Shown here in pieces: positions 39,844-53,556 of a stretch of 64,000 bases of DNA. This DNA comes from Triparma columacea (Eukaryota > Sar > Bolidophyceae > Parmales > Triparmaceae), in the NCBI GenBank assembly GCA_030267965.1, contig BRYA01000377.1, forward strand, positions 531-64,530, given 5' to 3'. Under the pieces are notes generated by a model. That model saw only the letters and a list, made by a program, of their open reading frames with translations, was not told the origin of the DNA and searched no databases. The position numbers and the translations under genes were made by a program. Position 1 is the first letter of the stretch; each line of letters opens with the position of its first letter.

Positions 39844-42788
39844 ATGGACGACGCCATAGACGTAGATTCCATGCCTCAGGAGGTCCAGGACCAGTTGGTC
39901 CACATCCGAAAGCTCGGCCCAATGGCTGATGGCTTCATATCAGAGGTGGACGAGCTCTACAAGGTCCTAGTATGGTCCAACGAACAGGGGATGGAGACGG
40001 AGAGGAAGATTGAGGAGATATACGGGGAAATACACTTCAGCAGGGAACAGGTTGTCGCTTCCAACAGGGTCGAGGAGGAGGTGAGGAAAGGGGAGGGGAG
40101 GCAATAACCTTCAAAGGCAAAAGGAACGAGTCCCCTGGTTCCATTATGTTACCCTAACCCCCCCCCCTTTCCCCCCCCCCCTCCCAACTGTACGTCGACA
40201 CAAACCCTTTCCTCCTCCCTTAAAACAACCAGGCAACAGCAGCGAAGAAGGGTCTGGAGGCTAGCATCGAGGCCGCCCGCAAGAAGACCGAGGAGTACCA
40301 GCTCGCCGAGGCCGCAAAGAAGGAGGAGGTTAAGGACCTTCACAACAAGATTGAGCAGATTAAATTGGAGGTTGCAGCCGGGTCAGGGTGGACTGAAGAG
40401 GTGAGAGGAGACGAGGTTTGGGGGGGGGCGCGGGGGGGGCTTATTTGTGCACTGCGCAAAAAACTCTCGCTCCCGCCAACGCTTATGGTATAATCCCCTA
40501 ACACCACCAATCCCCCCATTCCCTTCCCTCCCCCAGCAAATCACTGAAAAGAAGACCCTTATCATGAACAAGGAGAACGTGTACAGGAACCTGGACAACG
40601 TCAAGAGCGTCCTCAAGGCAACCCGCGCCGAGATCGAGCGCGTTGACTCCGCCAAGGACGTCCTAACCTCCGAGAATGAAGCAGACTTTACCACCATCTC
40701 CTCACTGGAGGAAGAGGCCGACGGGAAGACCGTGGAGGCCAAGGCGCAGAAGGCGCGGAAGACAGAACTTGAGGGGAGGCTCCACGAACTCCAGGATGAG
40801 GTCAAGAAGAAGAGGACTGTACTCATATCGAAGGAGAAGGAACTAAAAGGCGAGAAGGTTGACATAATCGACATTGAGAAAAAGCTCAGGGACAGCAAGG
40901 AGCAGATGGAGAAGTACCTCAGGGAGTACGACTCCCTCTTCAGGATGACGCAGAAGCTCACGGAGGACCTGGAGGTCCAGATCCACCTCAACGACACCAT
41001 CGACAAGGAGAACGCTGAAAGGATGGCAGCACTTGAGGAGAAGGGGAAGGACTTCAACGGGCTTGTCAAGGAAAGCAGCAAGGTCCAGGCGGCCAAGAAG
41101 GTCACGGAGGGAAAGATCGCAGAGCTGGAGGTTGAGAAGATGGGGTACGAGAAGGAGAGGGACGAGCTGAAACTTAACATTGAAAAACTCGTCAGCTCAG
41201 ACATCAAATCCGCAAGGAAACAGGGGGAGGTTGCGCAGAAGGGAATCGACGAGAAGAAGGGACAGAAGGAAATTCTGACAAAGAGAATCGGGGCGGAGGA
41301 GAAGGTAGCGGCACTAATATACGACCTCTCAAAGGTGAATGAGAACACCACCAGGAACCTGAAGAACGAAATGTCAGGTTACATGGCAACAGTCAAGGCG
41401 CAAAGGGAGAAGATCGAGCAGCTCGTTATGGAAAGGGAAAGGCACGAGCAGGAGGTCGAGGCGGCGAACAGCAAACACTACACGGCGATTGAGGAACTTA
41501 AACTACAAGAGGTTCAAGTTAGCGACCTGCAGAGGAAAATTATCGACGGCGGGGGAAGACTTAAACAACAGCAGAACCTGTATGAGGCGGTGAGAAGCGA
41601 CAGGAACTTGTACTCGAAGAACTTGATTGAGAGCCAGGAGGAGATTACGGAAATGAAGAGGAGGTGAGTTTCGGGGGGGGGGGTAGAGAGAGGGCAGGGG
41701 GGCTTTAGGCGATTTCGGGCGAAAGTGAGGGAAAGGAGGAAGGAAGGTGTTGTAATGAAAAGAAGCGCGTACCCCATCCCCGTCACACCTAACGCTTCGT
41801 CTCCGCTGTGCGCTTCTCCGCTTCCCTTTGCAGGTTCAAGGTAATGAACCACCAGATAGAGCAGCTGAAGGACGAAATCACGTCTAAGGACCACTCCCTC
41901 GTCAAGGAGCACTTCAACCACCACAACGTCGACAAGGAGAGGGAGCTGCTAAAGAACGAGCTGACGAAGATCAGGAAGCAGATCCTCTCCAGCGAGCAAA
42001 TCATTAACAACCAGAAGGTCGAGGTACAGAAGCTCGCCCAGATAATCCAGGAGGCAGACGAGGAAAGGGGCAGGCAGCGTAAGGAGTGCGACGCCGTAAT
42101 GAGCGAGCGCGACATCCTCGGCAACCAGCTAATCAAGCGCAACGCCGAGCTCACCACACTCTACGAAAAGGTCAAGGTCCAGAGGTCCGTGCTGCACCAC
42201 GGGGAGCTGCAGTACCAGGATAGGGTGGGGGAGATCAACCACCTTAATAAGGGGCTTAATAAACTTAAGAAGGAGAAGGCGGAGAGCGTGGTTGAGAGCG
42301 GGAATCAGTTTGAACTTAAGAAGGCTTGTCTGGCACTGGAGAAGGACCTACTCACGGAAAGGACGAAAATTCGAGCACTTAGCGAAGAACTTGATAGACC
42401 CCTGAACGTTCATAGGTGGAGACACTTGGAAAGCTCCGACCCTACTAGGTTTGAAATGATTAGGAAGATACAGAGCATCCAGAAAAGGCTGATAAAAAAG
42501 ACGGAAGAGGTCATGGAGAAGGACGGACTTATCAAGGAGAAGGAAAAACTATACGTCGAGCTTAAGAACATCTTAGGGAGACAACCAGGGCCGGAGGTGG
42601 AGGAACAGATTATGCTTTATCAAAGTAATTTGAAAGAGAAACATACACAAATGAAGAACATGATAGGGGAACTTGAAATGTATAAACAACAGGTTGATGC
42701 ATTCAGGAGGGAATTAATGGGAGTGCAGGAGGACGGGAGGGTATTGAGGAAGGAATGGATCAGGAAAACTAGGAAATCAATGCAGTGA
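39844..42788 (+). CDS. CFAP58: Cilia- and flagella-associated protein 58
   Basis: Four exons: 39844-40080, 40233-40400, 40537-41663 and 41834-42788, all in frame, giving 828 residues (animal CFAP58 has about 870). The whole protein is coiled coil. Conserved C-terminal phrases identify it: L-N-V-H-R-W-R-H-L-E-S-S-D-P, R-L-I-K-K-T-E-E-V, K-E-K-L-Y-V-E-L-K and L-G-R-Q-P-G-P-E-V-E-E-Q. The protein is an axonemal or basal-body-associated component needed for motile flagella in animals and green algae. Its presence means that this organism has, or has kept genes for, a flagellated stage. Confidence 0.93.
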
Positions 42789-42972
42789 ACATGATTCAAA
42801 AGAATGTAACTAATGGGGGGGGAAGAGAAGGGGGGAAGGGGGGGGGGGGAACGAAAATGCGAAAAGCTTCTAAAATGCTGTTTTTTCGTTACAATGATCA
42901 GGCTTGGTTTCTTTCTTTCCGTAGTTTGGGTTATACCCGTAGATCTTGGGCTTCTTTGAATACACACAAACT

Positions 42973-43879
42973 CTACTCTTCACCCTTACCGAATATAGGG
43001 AGCACATTCTTAGCTACCCAAGGAGCAGTAGCCAGCGCCAGGCCTAAGTGTTGGGGTTTTTGTTTTATTACGTTGTAGCGAAACGTTGGGTGGAGGGGGG
43101 GGTAAGAGAAACGTGTGTGTATTTCGGTAACGTTGAAAGGTGTGTAACCCCCCCCCCACTCCTCACCTATCCTCAGTGGCACTGCTAGCCTCGCGAAAGT
43201 AAGGAAAGCCGTCGAGAACCCCAGTACCTTAGCCTGCCCCTCCGAGCTGCTCAAGTCGAGCCACTCCCCAGTCGTTCCGTGGTAAGAGAATACAGCCGCC
43301 GGCACGGAGATCGTCCAGAACACGAGCTCCCAACCGGCGTAGGATATGGAACCGGATAGACCGGCCTTCTTGATACGGGTAATTGCGTTGGGGGGATCTA
43401 CACCTGGGGGAAGGTTTGGGTCATCCATTAGACCGAGGACTATCTTAGCCTCCTCAATACCTGTAAGCGTGACCTTGTCTTTAGCAAGGGGGTTAGGGAA
43501 GGGGGGTGTAATGGGAAGGGGGGGGGGGGGCGTTGGGGGGTACCGCTGATAAGAGTAGACTAGAGGCAAACTTCTCACCTGCCACCTCGGCCTGTACAAT
43601 CTCTTTAACGGGACTGGGTGATTCGTCGACGCCCTCTTCTCCTGGTTTCTTGAGGCCGAACTTCTTTAGAAATGGAGGGCTCGTTGTTGTGGTGCGTCCA
43701 GCGTCGTCAAAGTGGAGAGATGAACCATCAAACGGTCGGAGTGGAGTGTTGACTAAACTTTTTTGAGATATGGGCGTGCCGGAGACTGTTCGTCGCATTG
43801 AGGTGCCATAGGATGAACCGAGCTTTAGTGCATTGCTGAAAGATAAGAGGATGCAAATTAGGAGGAAGCAGGAGAGCAT
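42973..43879 (-). CDS. Predicted plastid membrane protein, DUF1279-like (tentative)
   Basis: Three exons: 43879-43579, 43478-43167 and 43043-42973, all phase 1, giving 227 residues. The N-terminus is a hydrophobic signal peptide (M-L-S-C-F-L-L-I-C-I-L-L-S-F-S-N-A) and then a Ser/Thr-rich segment, consistent with plastid import. Near residue 140 a membrane region begins (S-I-S-Y-A-G-W-E-L-V-F-W-T-I-S), followed by F-L-T-F-A-R-L-A-V-P-L-R and, after the last intron, A-L-A-T-A-P-W-V-A-K-N. Similar phrases occur in small algal and plant organelle membrane proteins that I associate with DUF1279, but from memory only. A start at 43963 would add 28 residues and hide the signal peptide, so I chose 43879. 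Confidence 0.7.
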
Positions 43880-44154
43880 GATGAGCTGGATTTTTGTTCT
43901 GGGCTCAGTCCACAGTGGTTGAAGCCTTGGTTCTGGATGAGGTTGGAGAGGGTTGGGTTTCAATTAAGTGGCCCGCGAAATACAATTTTGAATAATACAT
44001 ATCCACTTCGTTAGTTCTTCGGTTCGTTACTTATAGCACTTGTTGTTCCCCCCTTTTTTGTTCATTCGTTCTCTCTCTGCCCCCATTATCAGTTTTTGTC
44101 CCCCTATTCCCTCCCTATTATTGTGTTTTCCTCCCCCTGCCTTCCTTCTCATCC

Positions 44155-46321
<2,167 letters not shown>

Positions 46322-46633
46322 TTCCAGTGTTTTTGTGGGCCTTGATTTTGTCGAAATAAAGCTGGAAAATTGGGCTTTCCGCCTTGTCTTTCCAATTCTT
46401 CCTATTCTATTCCTATTCAGACAGCACTTCGCACACCAATATATATCTACCTTCCCTTCACTTACTTTCTCATCTCCCTGTTGTGACCTTTATTTAATCC
46501 TCTCTATCTTTCTGTCACTTTCATTCAGATTTTTTCAATAAGAAATCCGCCCTGAGACTGACATAGTATCTCAGATCTCTGTTTACCCTTCCTTCGACTC
46601 TACCCTTCCCTCAACTCACCTTGATCTTGATAT
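46322..46633. other. Divergent promoter region
   Basis: The 312 bp lie between the start codons of the NDR kinase and the MCTP-like gene and are AT-rich compared with their flanks. A TATA-like run (AATATATATC near 46439) is present. No gene is seen. Confidence 0.5.
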
Positions 46634-49600
46634 ATGTCACAGGATCCACCCGTTGTAACTCTCAGTATGTCACGCTCAACCTCGTGGTCTATGGATGACC
46701 AGCTTCCCTCCCAATCTGACAACGAAAAGGGTGACAACGAAGGTGAAAACAACGCCGGGTTGAATACCTCGGGAGAGAAGAAGAAGGGCCATAAGAAGAA
46801 TAGGAGTGACAACTATGCCAAGCTGAGCGCAAGGATTATCGAGAAGTGGGGCAACATAAGCCCCAAAAAGAAACAGAAACAGAAACAGAAACAGAAAGAG
46901 GACTTTGGAGGCGGTGACAGCGTGGGGCTGCTCCAGGCGAGTGTTGTGCCGGATCTTGTCAAGGGAGAGGTGAGTGGGTGTTCGCTTTCGTTCCAATATA
47001 CATTTGATATGCGGCGTGCATTACATTACAACGATACGTGAATCCGTCTAAGAATCCCACTCACCCAATCTTAATCCACCCAGGTCTACAAGCGCAACTA
47101 CCGCTTCGGCTATAAGAAGCGTTTCGTCATTATCGATATCTCTACCGGATCCTTCGCCTATTTCACCTCCAACCCTCTCCCTGATCTCTCCGATGCTGCC
47201 TTGGCCTCCGGGGCGCTCTTCAACTGGACCCATTTCCCCAGTGGAGCAACCCGCAAGCTCGTGCTCAAGCCCGGTCAGTGGACCCTCAGCAACGCGGCCG
47301 ACGACGACAGCGGTTTCTTCATCTTCAAGGGCAACACGCCGACCGCCAACACACTCTCCGGTCGCATCAGCGGCATTTTCTTCAAGTGCATCGCAAGCGA
47401 CACCACCGACGCCATCCGTGTCTCAAGCGCGCGCCTCGCGTCCAAAGAGAAGTACCTCCGCGCCTCCGAGTGCCTGACCTGCCGCGGTGCCGATATCTTC
47501 CTCTCCCACTATACCGTGAAAGGTTTCGCCAAGCCCGGGGAGCACAAGCGCTTCCGCAAGGGTGCCGCCACCGTTGAGGCCTCGGGCACCAACGCCATCC
47601 AGAGGCAAATGTCAGACATTACGATGGAGAGTAATAAGGGGTCGAGCTTGAGGAGGTAAGATGAGACGAAGAGCACAATGTGGAGAATGCTCATTCGAGG
47701 GGAAGCGCAAATGCGAAAATGTCCGTGCAAGACACCCATATTCATGGACGTCGGCGTAATCCTCGTCCATTATTGTTACTTATCCTGCTCACTGACCCCT
47801 TTCGCTTGCTGCTTCTTTGCTCGTCGCAGCATCGAGGACGGGGGGGCGGCTTTCGATAAGGCGGCCCTGGAACACCGGGTGAAACCCTTCAAATACTACC
47901 CCGACGTGTGGATGATGCACTCTGAGCTAATGTCGGAGGTCGTTAAGCCCACTGATCACCTCGTCAACCTAACCTCCCGTGCAGGCTTGGGTGAGGCCGC
48001 AGTGGCCAAGAGAATCGGCCTTGTCAAGGTCGAGCTCCTCGGTGCGTACGGTCTCCCTAAGCTCGACAGGTTTGGGAAGACGGATTTGTACGCAATTATG
48101 ATTGTGGGCGGTAACGTCTTCAGAACAGACACGATAGACGACAACTATTCCCCCGTCTTTCTCCCCCGCACCAAGCGCGGCGCAATATTTCCCCTCTACG
48201 TCCCCTACGAGCAGCTCTACGTCGGCGGGTTCGATGACGACGGCGACTACCTCTCAGACGATTTTGTCGGCCGTGTAAGTGTCGACCTGAGCCGCCTCAA
48301 ACCCCACGTGAGCTACGACATCACGCTCAAGATGAGGGAGTCGGACACCATGTACTCGAGGAAGGCAAAAGGGGCGATCAGGCTAAGGTGAGTCGGTGTG
48401 TCACAGTCAGAGATTCTCACATAACTTCTTTCGCAACTTGACCTTTGTGCTCGTCGCATCTCCCCCGCTCACCGTCGCACTCCCATAACTCATCGCAGGA
48501 TCGAGATCACGGAGTATGTGGAACCGTTGGTCGCCTTGAAGTCATTCGTGAAGTACTTTGCAGCACGGCCCAAGGAGGCCGAGGGGATCATGGCGCACGA
48601 TAAGACGTCGGCGAGAGCGCTCTCCCTCGTCCTTTGGGGTACCGAACCCCCGGGGGAGTATTCTCCGCCCCTCTTCAAGGCTACGCTAAGGGAGTCGGAC
48701 CTTTACGAGGTTAACACCATATGCCTCGTAAAGAGGACCCTGTGGGAGCTTGCGTTCTACGAATCCCAAGGACTCTTCGGTAATCTCAAGGTGAGAATGT
48801 ATCAAGCGCGAAGCAGCACTTAGTAATGACAACAACAACGTCGTTACGGCGAAGGAACGCAGAAAGCACCTCGACTATTCATTCACAACAACACCCACGC
48901 CTCGCTTCGCTGATCACAGTCCCTCTATGTCCTAACAGCCCTCTTCCTCACGATTGATCATGGTCCCCGCGCATTCTTCACGGCAGTACCCCTGTTTTTT
49001 GCCATTGTTCTTATTGAGAATTACTACGTATATGGCAGGAAACCTGTCTCGTTCTCCGAGCCACCCCCCTTGGGTCTCGACCTCAAGCGACCTAACAACG
49101 AGTTCCCGTTCGTCAACAGGGAAGTCTTCCCCTCCATGGAATTCACGGACTCCCTGGCGAGAAAGATCAAGCGCGACGGCATCGTAAACGCGATCGAGGG
49201 CGGTTTAGGAATCGACAAAGACGACGGCTCACAGCAGGACTACGCCTACGATGACGATGAGTACGGCGACATGTTCTCCGACATGGTGTCGGTGTCCACA
49301 GTTAAGGCGCCGGTCGATGAGGAAAGAAGGTACGACAAATTGATGGTATCATCACTGATACCAGAGAATATGCACGGGAGAGCACTTCCGTACAAATTGT
49401 GTTCTCCCCCCACTGATTCTCGCGCATTCTATACCCTGCTTCACGACTCGCTTATCTCGTGACAGGTCAACGTTCACCAAGACGCCAAAGTACATTGAAC
49501 AAGATTGTAACAAGAATACGGTCTCCTCTTCCATAGCGCTCAAGTTTGCAAAGTACGAGAAGCGCGCAAAATTGGCGACCCTCGGGTTGGTTCACGACGT

Positions 49601-50349
49601 CATTGCGTCCTACCCAGACGAGGAGAAAGAAGCCTCAACAAGCAGCAACGCCAACAACAAGAGAAGGAAAAAGAGGTTGACTTTGAGAGGTGAGAGGGTA
49701 AAGGCGTAGCGACGAGCATATAAGTATCAGAATTAAATGAATGCGAAGTCGTTCGAACTTGCTCTCGAGAAGGTGTCGAATTCATGACAATCGTGCCAAC
49801 ATAACCTTTTCGCGATTTGCTTTGCTCGTCGCAGCCGAACCCGTTAATCCCGTCCTCAAGTTGAAACGCACGTACCTTGGTCCCGTTCAGCGTGGTTTCA
49901 AGAACGTTGTTAGCACGTGCAGGGCAGTCCATCACATTCTTGTCTGGAGGACTTCCGGGACGAGCCTCCTAATGCTTGGATTCCTCTTCGCCGTCGCTCT
50001 CGTGGCGCTCGTATTCCCGTACAGGCTCTTCGCGAGAGGATTGGCTTTCGCGATGTTTGGGCCCCAGAACTGGTGGCTCTCGAGGCGTAATTATGCCAAA
50101 ATGAAGAACGGTTTGAGAGAAGATGGCGTCGAGGGCGACGAGAAAAAGGATGCACCGGCTACGACCCTGAAGAATGCTGAAGAGCCGCAGACCCTGAGCA
50201 AGAGAGGTGGGCTTCTCCAGCGTCTTCGCCATAATACTACTACGGACAAGGAGGAAAATAGCGGGATTTTCCTCCACATTCCAAGGAGAAATGCTTTGGA
50301 TACGAGCCGTTTCCACGACGATGCTAATCTCATGAACCATCAGGCGTAG
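46634..50349 (+). CDS. C2-domain membrane protein, MCTP-like
   Basis: Seven exons: 46634-46969, 47084-47655, 47830-48387, 48499-48790, 48920-49329, 49466-49689 and 49835-50349, all in frame, giving 968 residues. The N-terminus is charged, with a K-Q-K-Q-K-Q-K run. A beta-rich domain follows. In exon 3 there is a C2 domain (L-V-K-V-E-L-L-G-A-Y-G-L-P-K-L-D, then K-T-D-L-Y-A-I-M). Exon 5 has a hydrophobic span (A-F-F-T-A-V-P-L-F-F-A-I-V-L-I). In the last exon L-L-M-L-G-F-L-F-A-V-A-L-V-A-L-V-F-P-Y-R-L-F resembles the C-terminal membrane hairpin of multiple-C2 and transmembrane (MCTP) proteins, which tether membranes in a calcium- and lipid-dependent way. Only one C2 domain is evident, so the name is tentative. 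Confidence 0.78.
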
Positions 50350-50511
50350 GAAGGGTGGGGGGGAGGGGGGGGGGGAGTTGGAGGGAAGGGGGGAGGGGAG
50401 TTTGGGGGAGGGGGGGGGGGGGAAGCCCATTAGGATGCACGCACATGCAAACACACGAACGCACTTCCCAAAAATGGCAGAACTTTTATTATCATTATTA
50501 TTTGAATCATA

Positions 50512-53344
50512 TTATCTTAATGCATTGTGTATCACGGCTCCCTCTCCCCCACTCCCCCGGCCCTCTTCTTCATCCTCCCCCTCCATCCTCCTCGACGCAT
50601 TCTTCTCCATCCGATGCTTGCCAAAGTCAATACTTGCCATAGCCTTGTCTGTTTTATTATTGCTCCACTTGTCGAATATGTACAAGAGGACAGTTGCGAA
50701 GGCGAAGGCCGCAATCGCTGTCCAACCCCAGAACTTGATGAGACTCATGGCTCTATTGTCGAGGTCCTCTTTGATGCTGTCTTTCATGGTAAACTTCCTG
50801 AAGCAAAGGGAGGAGGCCCCCATCACGAGGTAGCAACTGAAGGTCATGGCAATGTTCGCCACGATCATCAGCATCTTCCAACCTATCCCCAAATGCTTCC
50901 AACTAGTAATTTCCCTGTACATGATGACCCTCTGCGCCTCGCTCTCGTCGGCTTTCTTGACCTCTTCGTCGTAGGGCATCTTGTCCAGGGCGTCCTTTTC
51001 CTCCTCCATCGCCTTTTCTATGTGAAACATAGTAACTGCGGGCAACGCCATGATAATGAGGCCGTTTAGCGACATTGAGATGGCCGACGCTGTTCCCGCC
51101 CACGTGTAGTCCTCGGCTAGGTAGACAAAGCTACCGCTCAAGACCGTCGGAACGATGATGATGAGGACTGGGAGTGTTCCGATGAGCATCGGGATGAGAG
51201 GAAGACCGAGGATGCCGCAAAGCACTGAGGTTGGCCAGTCCGGGCCACCCACCAAGATGGCCACCTTCACAGCGCTAAAGCCCGGCTTGCTGAGAACGAG
51301 TTTCATAGTCCTGATGAGTGTAGTATTCATGCCCACAGCTTGCCGGATCTTCACGTTCTTCTGCAGGGACCCCCCGATGCACTTCTGCTGCACGCTGCAG
51401 GCAAGCAACTTAAGCACCAAATTGACTCCGCACGTGTAAGCAATAGCGAGGGGTGTTCCCAGCGTTTTCTCTCCGGCAGCAACTAGGATGATCCCTGAAG
51501 TGAAGTAGATTGGAACCCCGGGGATGGGAGGGAAAAGGAAGAGGAGAATCCCCACGATGACCATGATGACGGTGACTGACATAAGGTTCATGGACCTGAC
51601 CTCGACCTTGAGCCAAGCGAGGAAAAGGTAGGTGAACTTGGTGATAAGGACCGTCATCGTCTGAATGACCAACCCTATGATGAGCGACTTTTGGAGAACG
51701 GACGTCCACTTCCACTTCTTTACCTCCTGGAATTGGTTGTGGCAGGTCCTCGTTAGCCACAGGGTTCTGTCCTCTTCGGGCAAAGGAGGGACGAGTTTAT
51801 TTAGGCCGGACTTCCTCACGCTTTGCGATATGAACGAGAGCAATGCGTAAAATAGCAAAACAGGGATGCACAGAAGGATGGCGAAACCCCTGACCCAGTC
51901 TCCGTACTTGTGGAAGTACTTCTTCATTTGCGTAAGGAAGGGCGTTAGTAGGCGTGCTTCCGCCGACTTCCTCGAATGGACGAAGATGAAGACGACGGCG
52001 GTAGAGAGTCCGCAGAAGAGGAGAAATGCGATGAATGCGTTGGTGACCGCTGCATTACTAGCGCTCATGCTCGCGGCGCACCAAAGCCCGAAAACCAGCA
52101 TAACGACAAGCCTCTGGAAGCCCTGGGGCGCGGCATCCAGCTGTGGGACAAGGATTGGGTAAGAATTGATACGGGTACTACAACGCCTGATGTTTCGCTC
52201 TTCACCCTGCTCAACTTACCTCGTCGATCCTCACGTAAACGCTCATGTGACTAAGGAAGAACATGTAAAGGGAAACAAAGAGAGGCATGGACCAAATCAT
52301 AAAAGCGTCCAGGCAGGTGTCGTAGACCTCCTTGCAGGTGACCGCTAGGTCCACCTGCCACTCGTTGGTCTCAGGGTCGTAGAGGCTTTCGCAGTGGGGG
52401 TATTCCTCGAAATTCGGAGGGCAGTAGATCTGTTGTGCGTACCGATTACGGATGGTGATTGACCAAGCATTCCCGGGGCCAGCGTCCCCGTCCTCGACCT
52501 TGCTCTTCCCGCCAAGCGTCCAGATGAGCCAGTGCGTGAACTGCACGATTGACAGAAGGAAAAGGGGGCCGGGCAACCACGACACAAAGTCCTTGAAGGA
52601 CGCCTTGAAGAGGACGTGCTTGCCGATGAAGAGCCATACAGGGGTCCCGAGGGCGTGCATACAGATGGGACCGTAAGGGTGCTGACCGGCAGAGAAGGCA
52701 ACAGAGAGGGCAAATAGGAAGAGGATGGTCGAGTACACCAGCCTCTTGAAGAGAATTTGCTTAGGAGTCTTCCAAAGATGAGCGTCTAGTACAAACATGA
52801 GGAATATAAGGAGCAAGGCAATATCAACGTAGATTGAAACCATGTATTCGGTCAACTTCGTCGCCCGGTAGACCTCCAGTCCCCACCCCATGCTAGAAAA
52901 GCACAGGACTGCTACGAGGGGAGGCAAAGCACAAAGGGCGAATACCGCCATAAACAAGCTCCAACTCAGCCTTTTCATCGGAGGAAGGATTCCCGCGCTC
53001 ACACCCTGCTGGCCTAGGCTCATCACATGTTTAACTGCCTTTCCCTCGGTAGACATAATCGAATGTAACAGATGTGCTGGGGACAAGGTCGAGTGAGACC
53101 CCGTCGACACCGGTCTCTTGCCATTCTTCTTCTTCTTACTCTTGACCTGCTCCCCCCCCCCGCCCGCACCAGAAAGGGAGGAAGAATTTGAGGTATATGA
53201 ATAGGAACTGCTTGGGACTGCATTGGCCAGACTCTGGCTGGTCTCTGATGAAACGTTCGAAATTGACGATATGGAGGGGGTTAATCGGGACAATGTGGAG
53301 GCCGTCTCATCAATGGGCGCCGACCCTTTCTCAGACAGCTCCAT
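50512..53344 (-). CDS. Large polytopic membrane protein with a VTT/DedA-like region
   Basis: Two exons: 53344-52220 and 52140-50512, phase 0, giving 917 residues. A Ser-rich cytoplasmic N-terminus of about 120 residues with a K-K-K-K-N-G-K-R cluster is followed by roughly 13-15 hydrophobic segments. In the second half, F-P-P-I-P-G-V-P-I-Y-F-T-S-G-I-I-L resembles the conserved P-x-P-G-x-P-x-x-x-x-x-G of VTT (TMEM41/TMEM64/DedA) proteins, some of which scramble lipids. The rest is larger than any VTT protein I know. The first half holds a Cys-rich loop (I-Y-C-P-P-N-F-E-E-Y-P-H-C) between spans, likely lumenal or extracellular. Function is unknown. Its 3' end faces the MCTP-like gene across 162 bp rich in G and C runs. 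Confidence 0.78.
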
Positions 53345-53556
53345 TTCACTTGCCCAAAATTGTTGAGTTTAGAGGAGTGGATTCTTCATTGGATTTATTT
53401 GAAGAAAAGAACACTGTCAAACCAGAGGAAGAGATTGAGGCTTGGTGCTTGTGATGCCAACTTAGTTGCCACGTACTTATTGCTGTGGTTACTCGGAACG
53501 TCCTCAATCCGGTATAGGTATTATAAAGCCTCGGAGAGTTTCTCTTCCTAAAGGTG

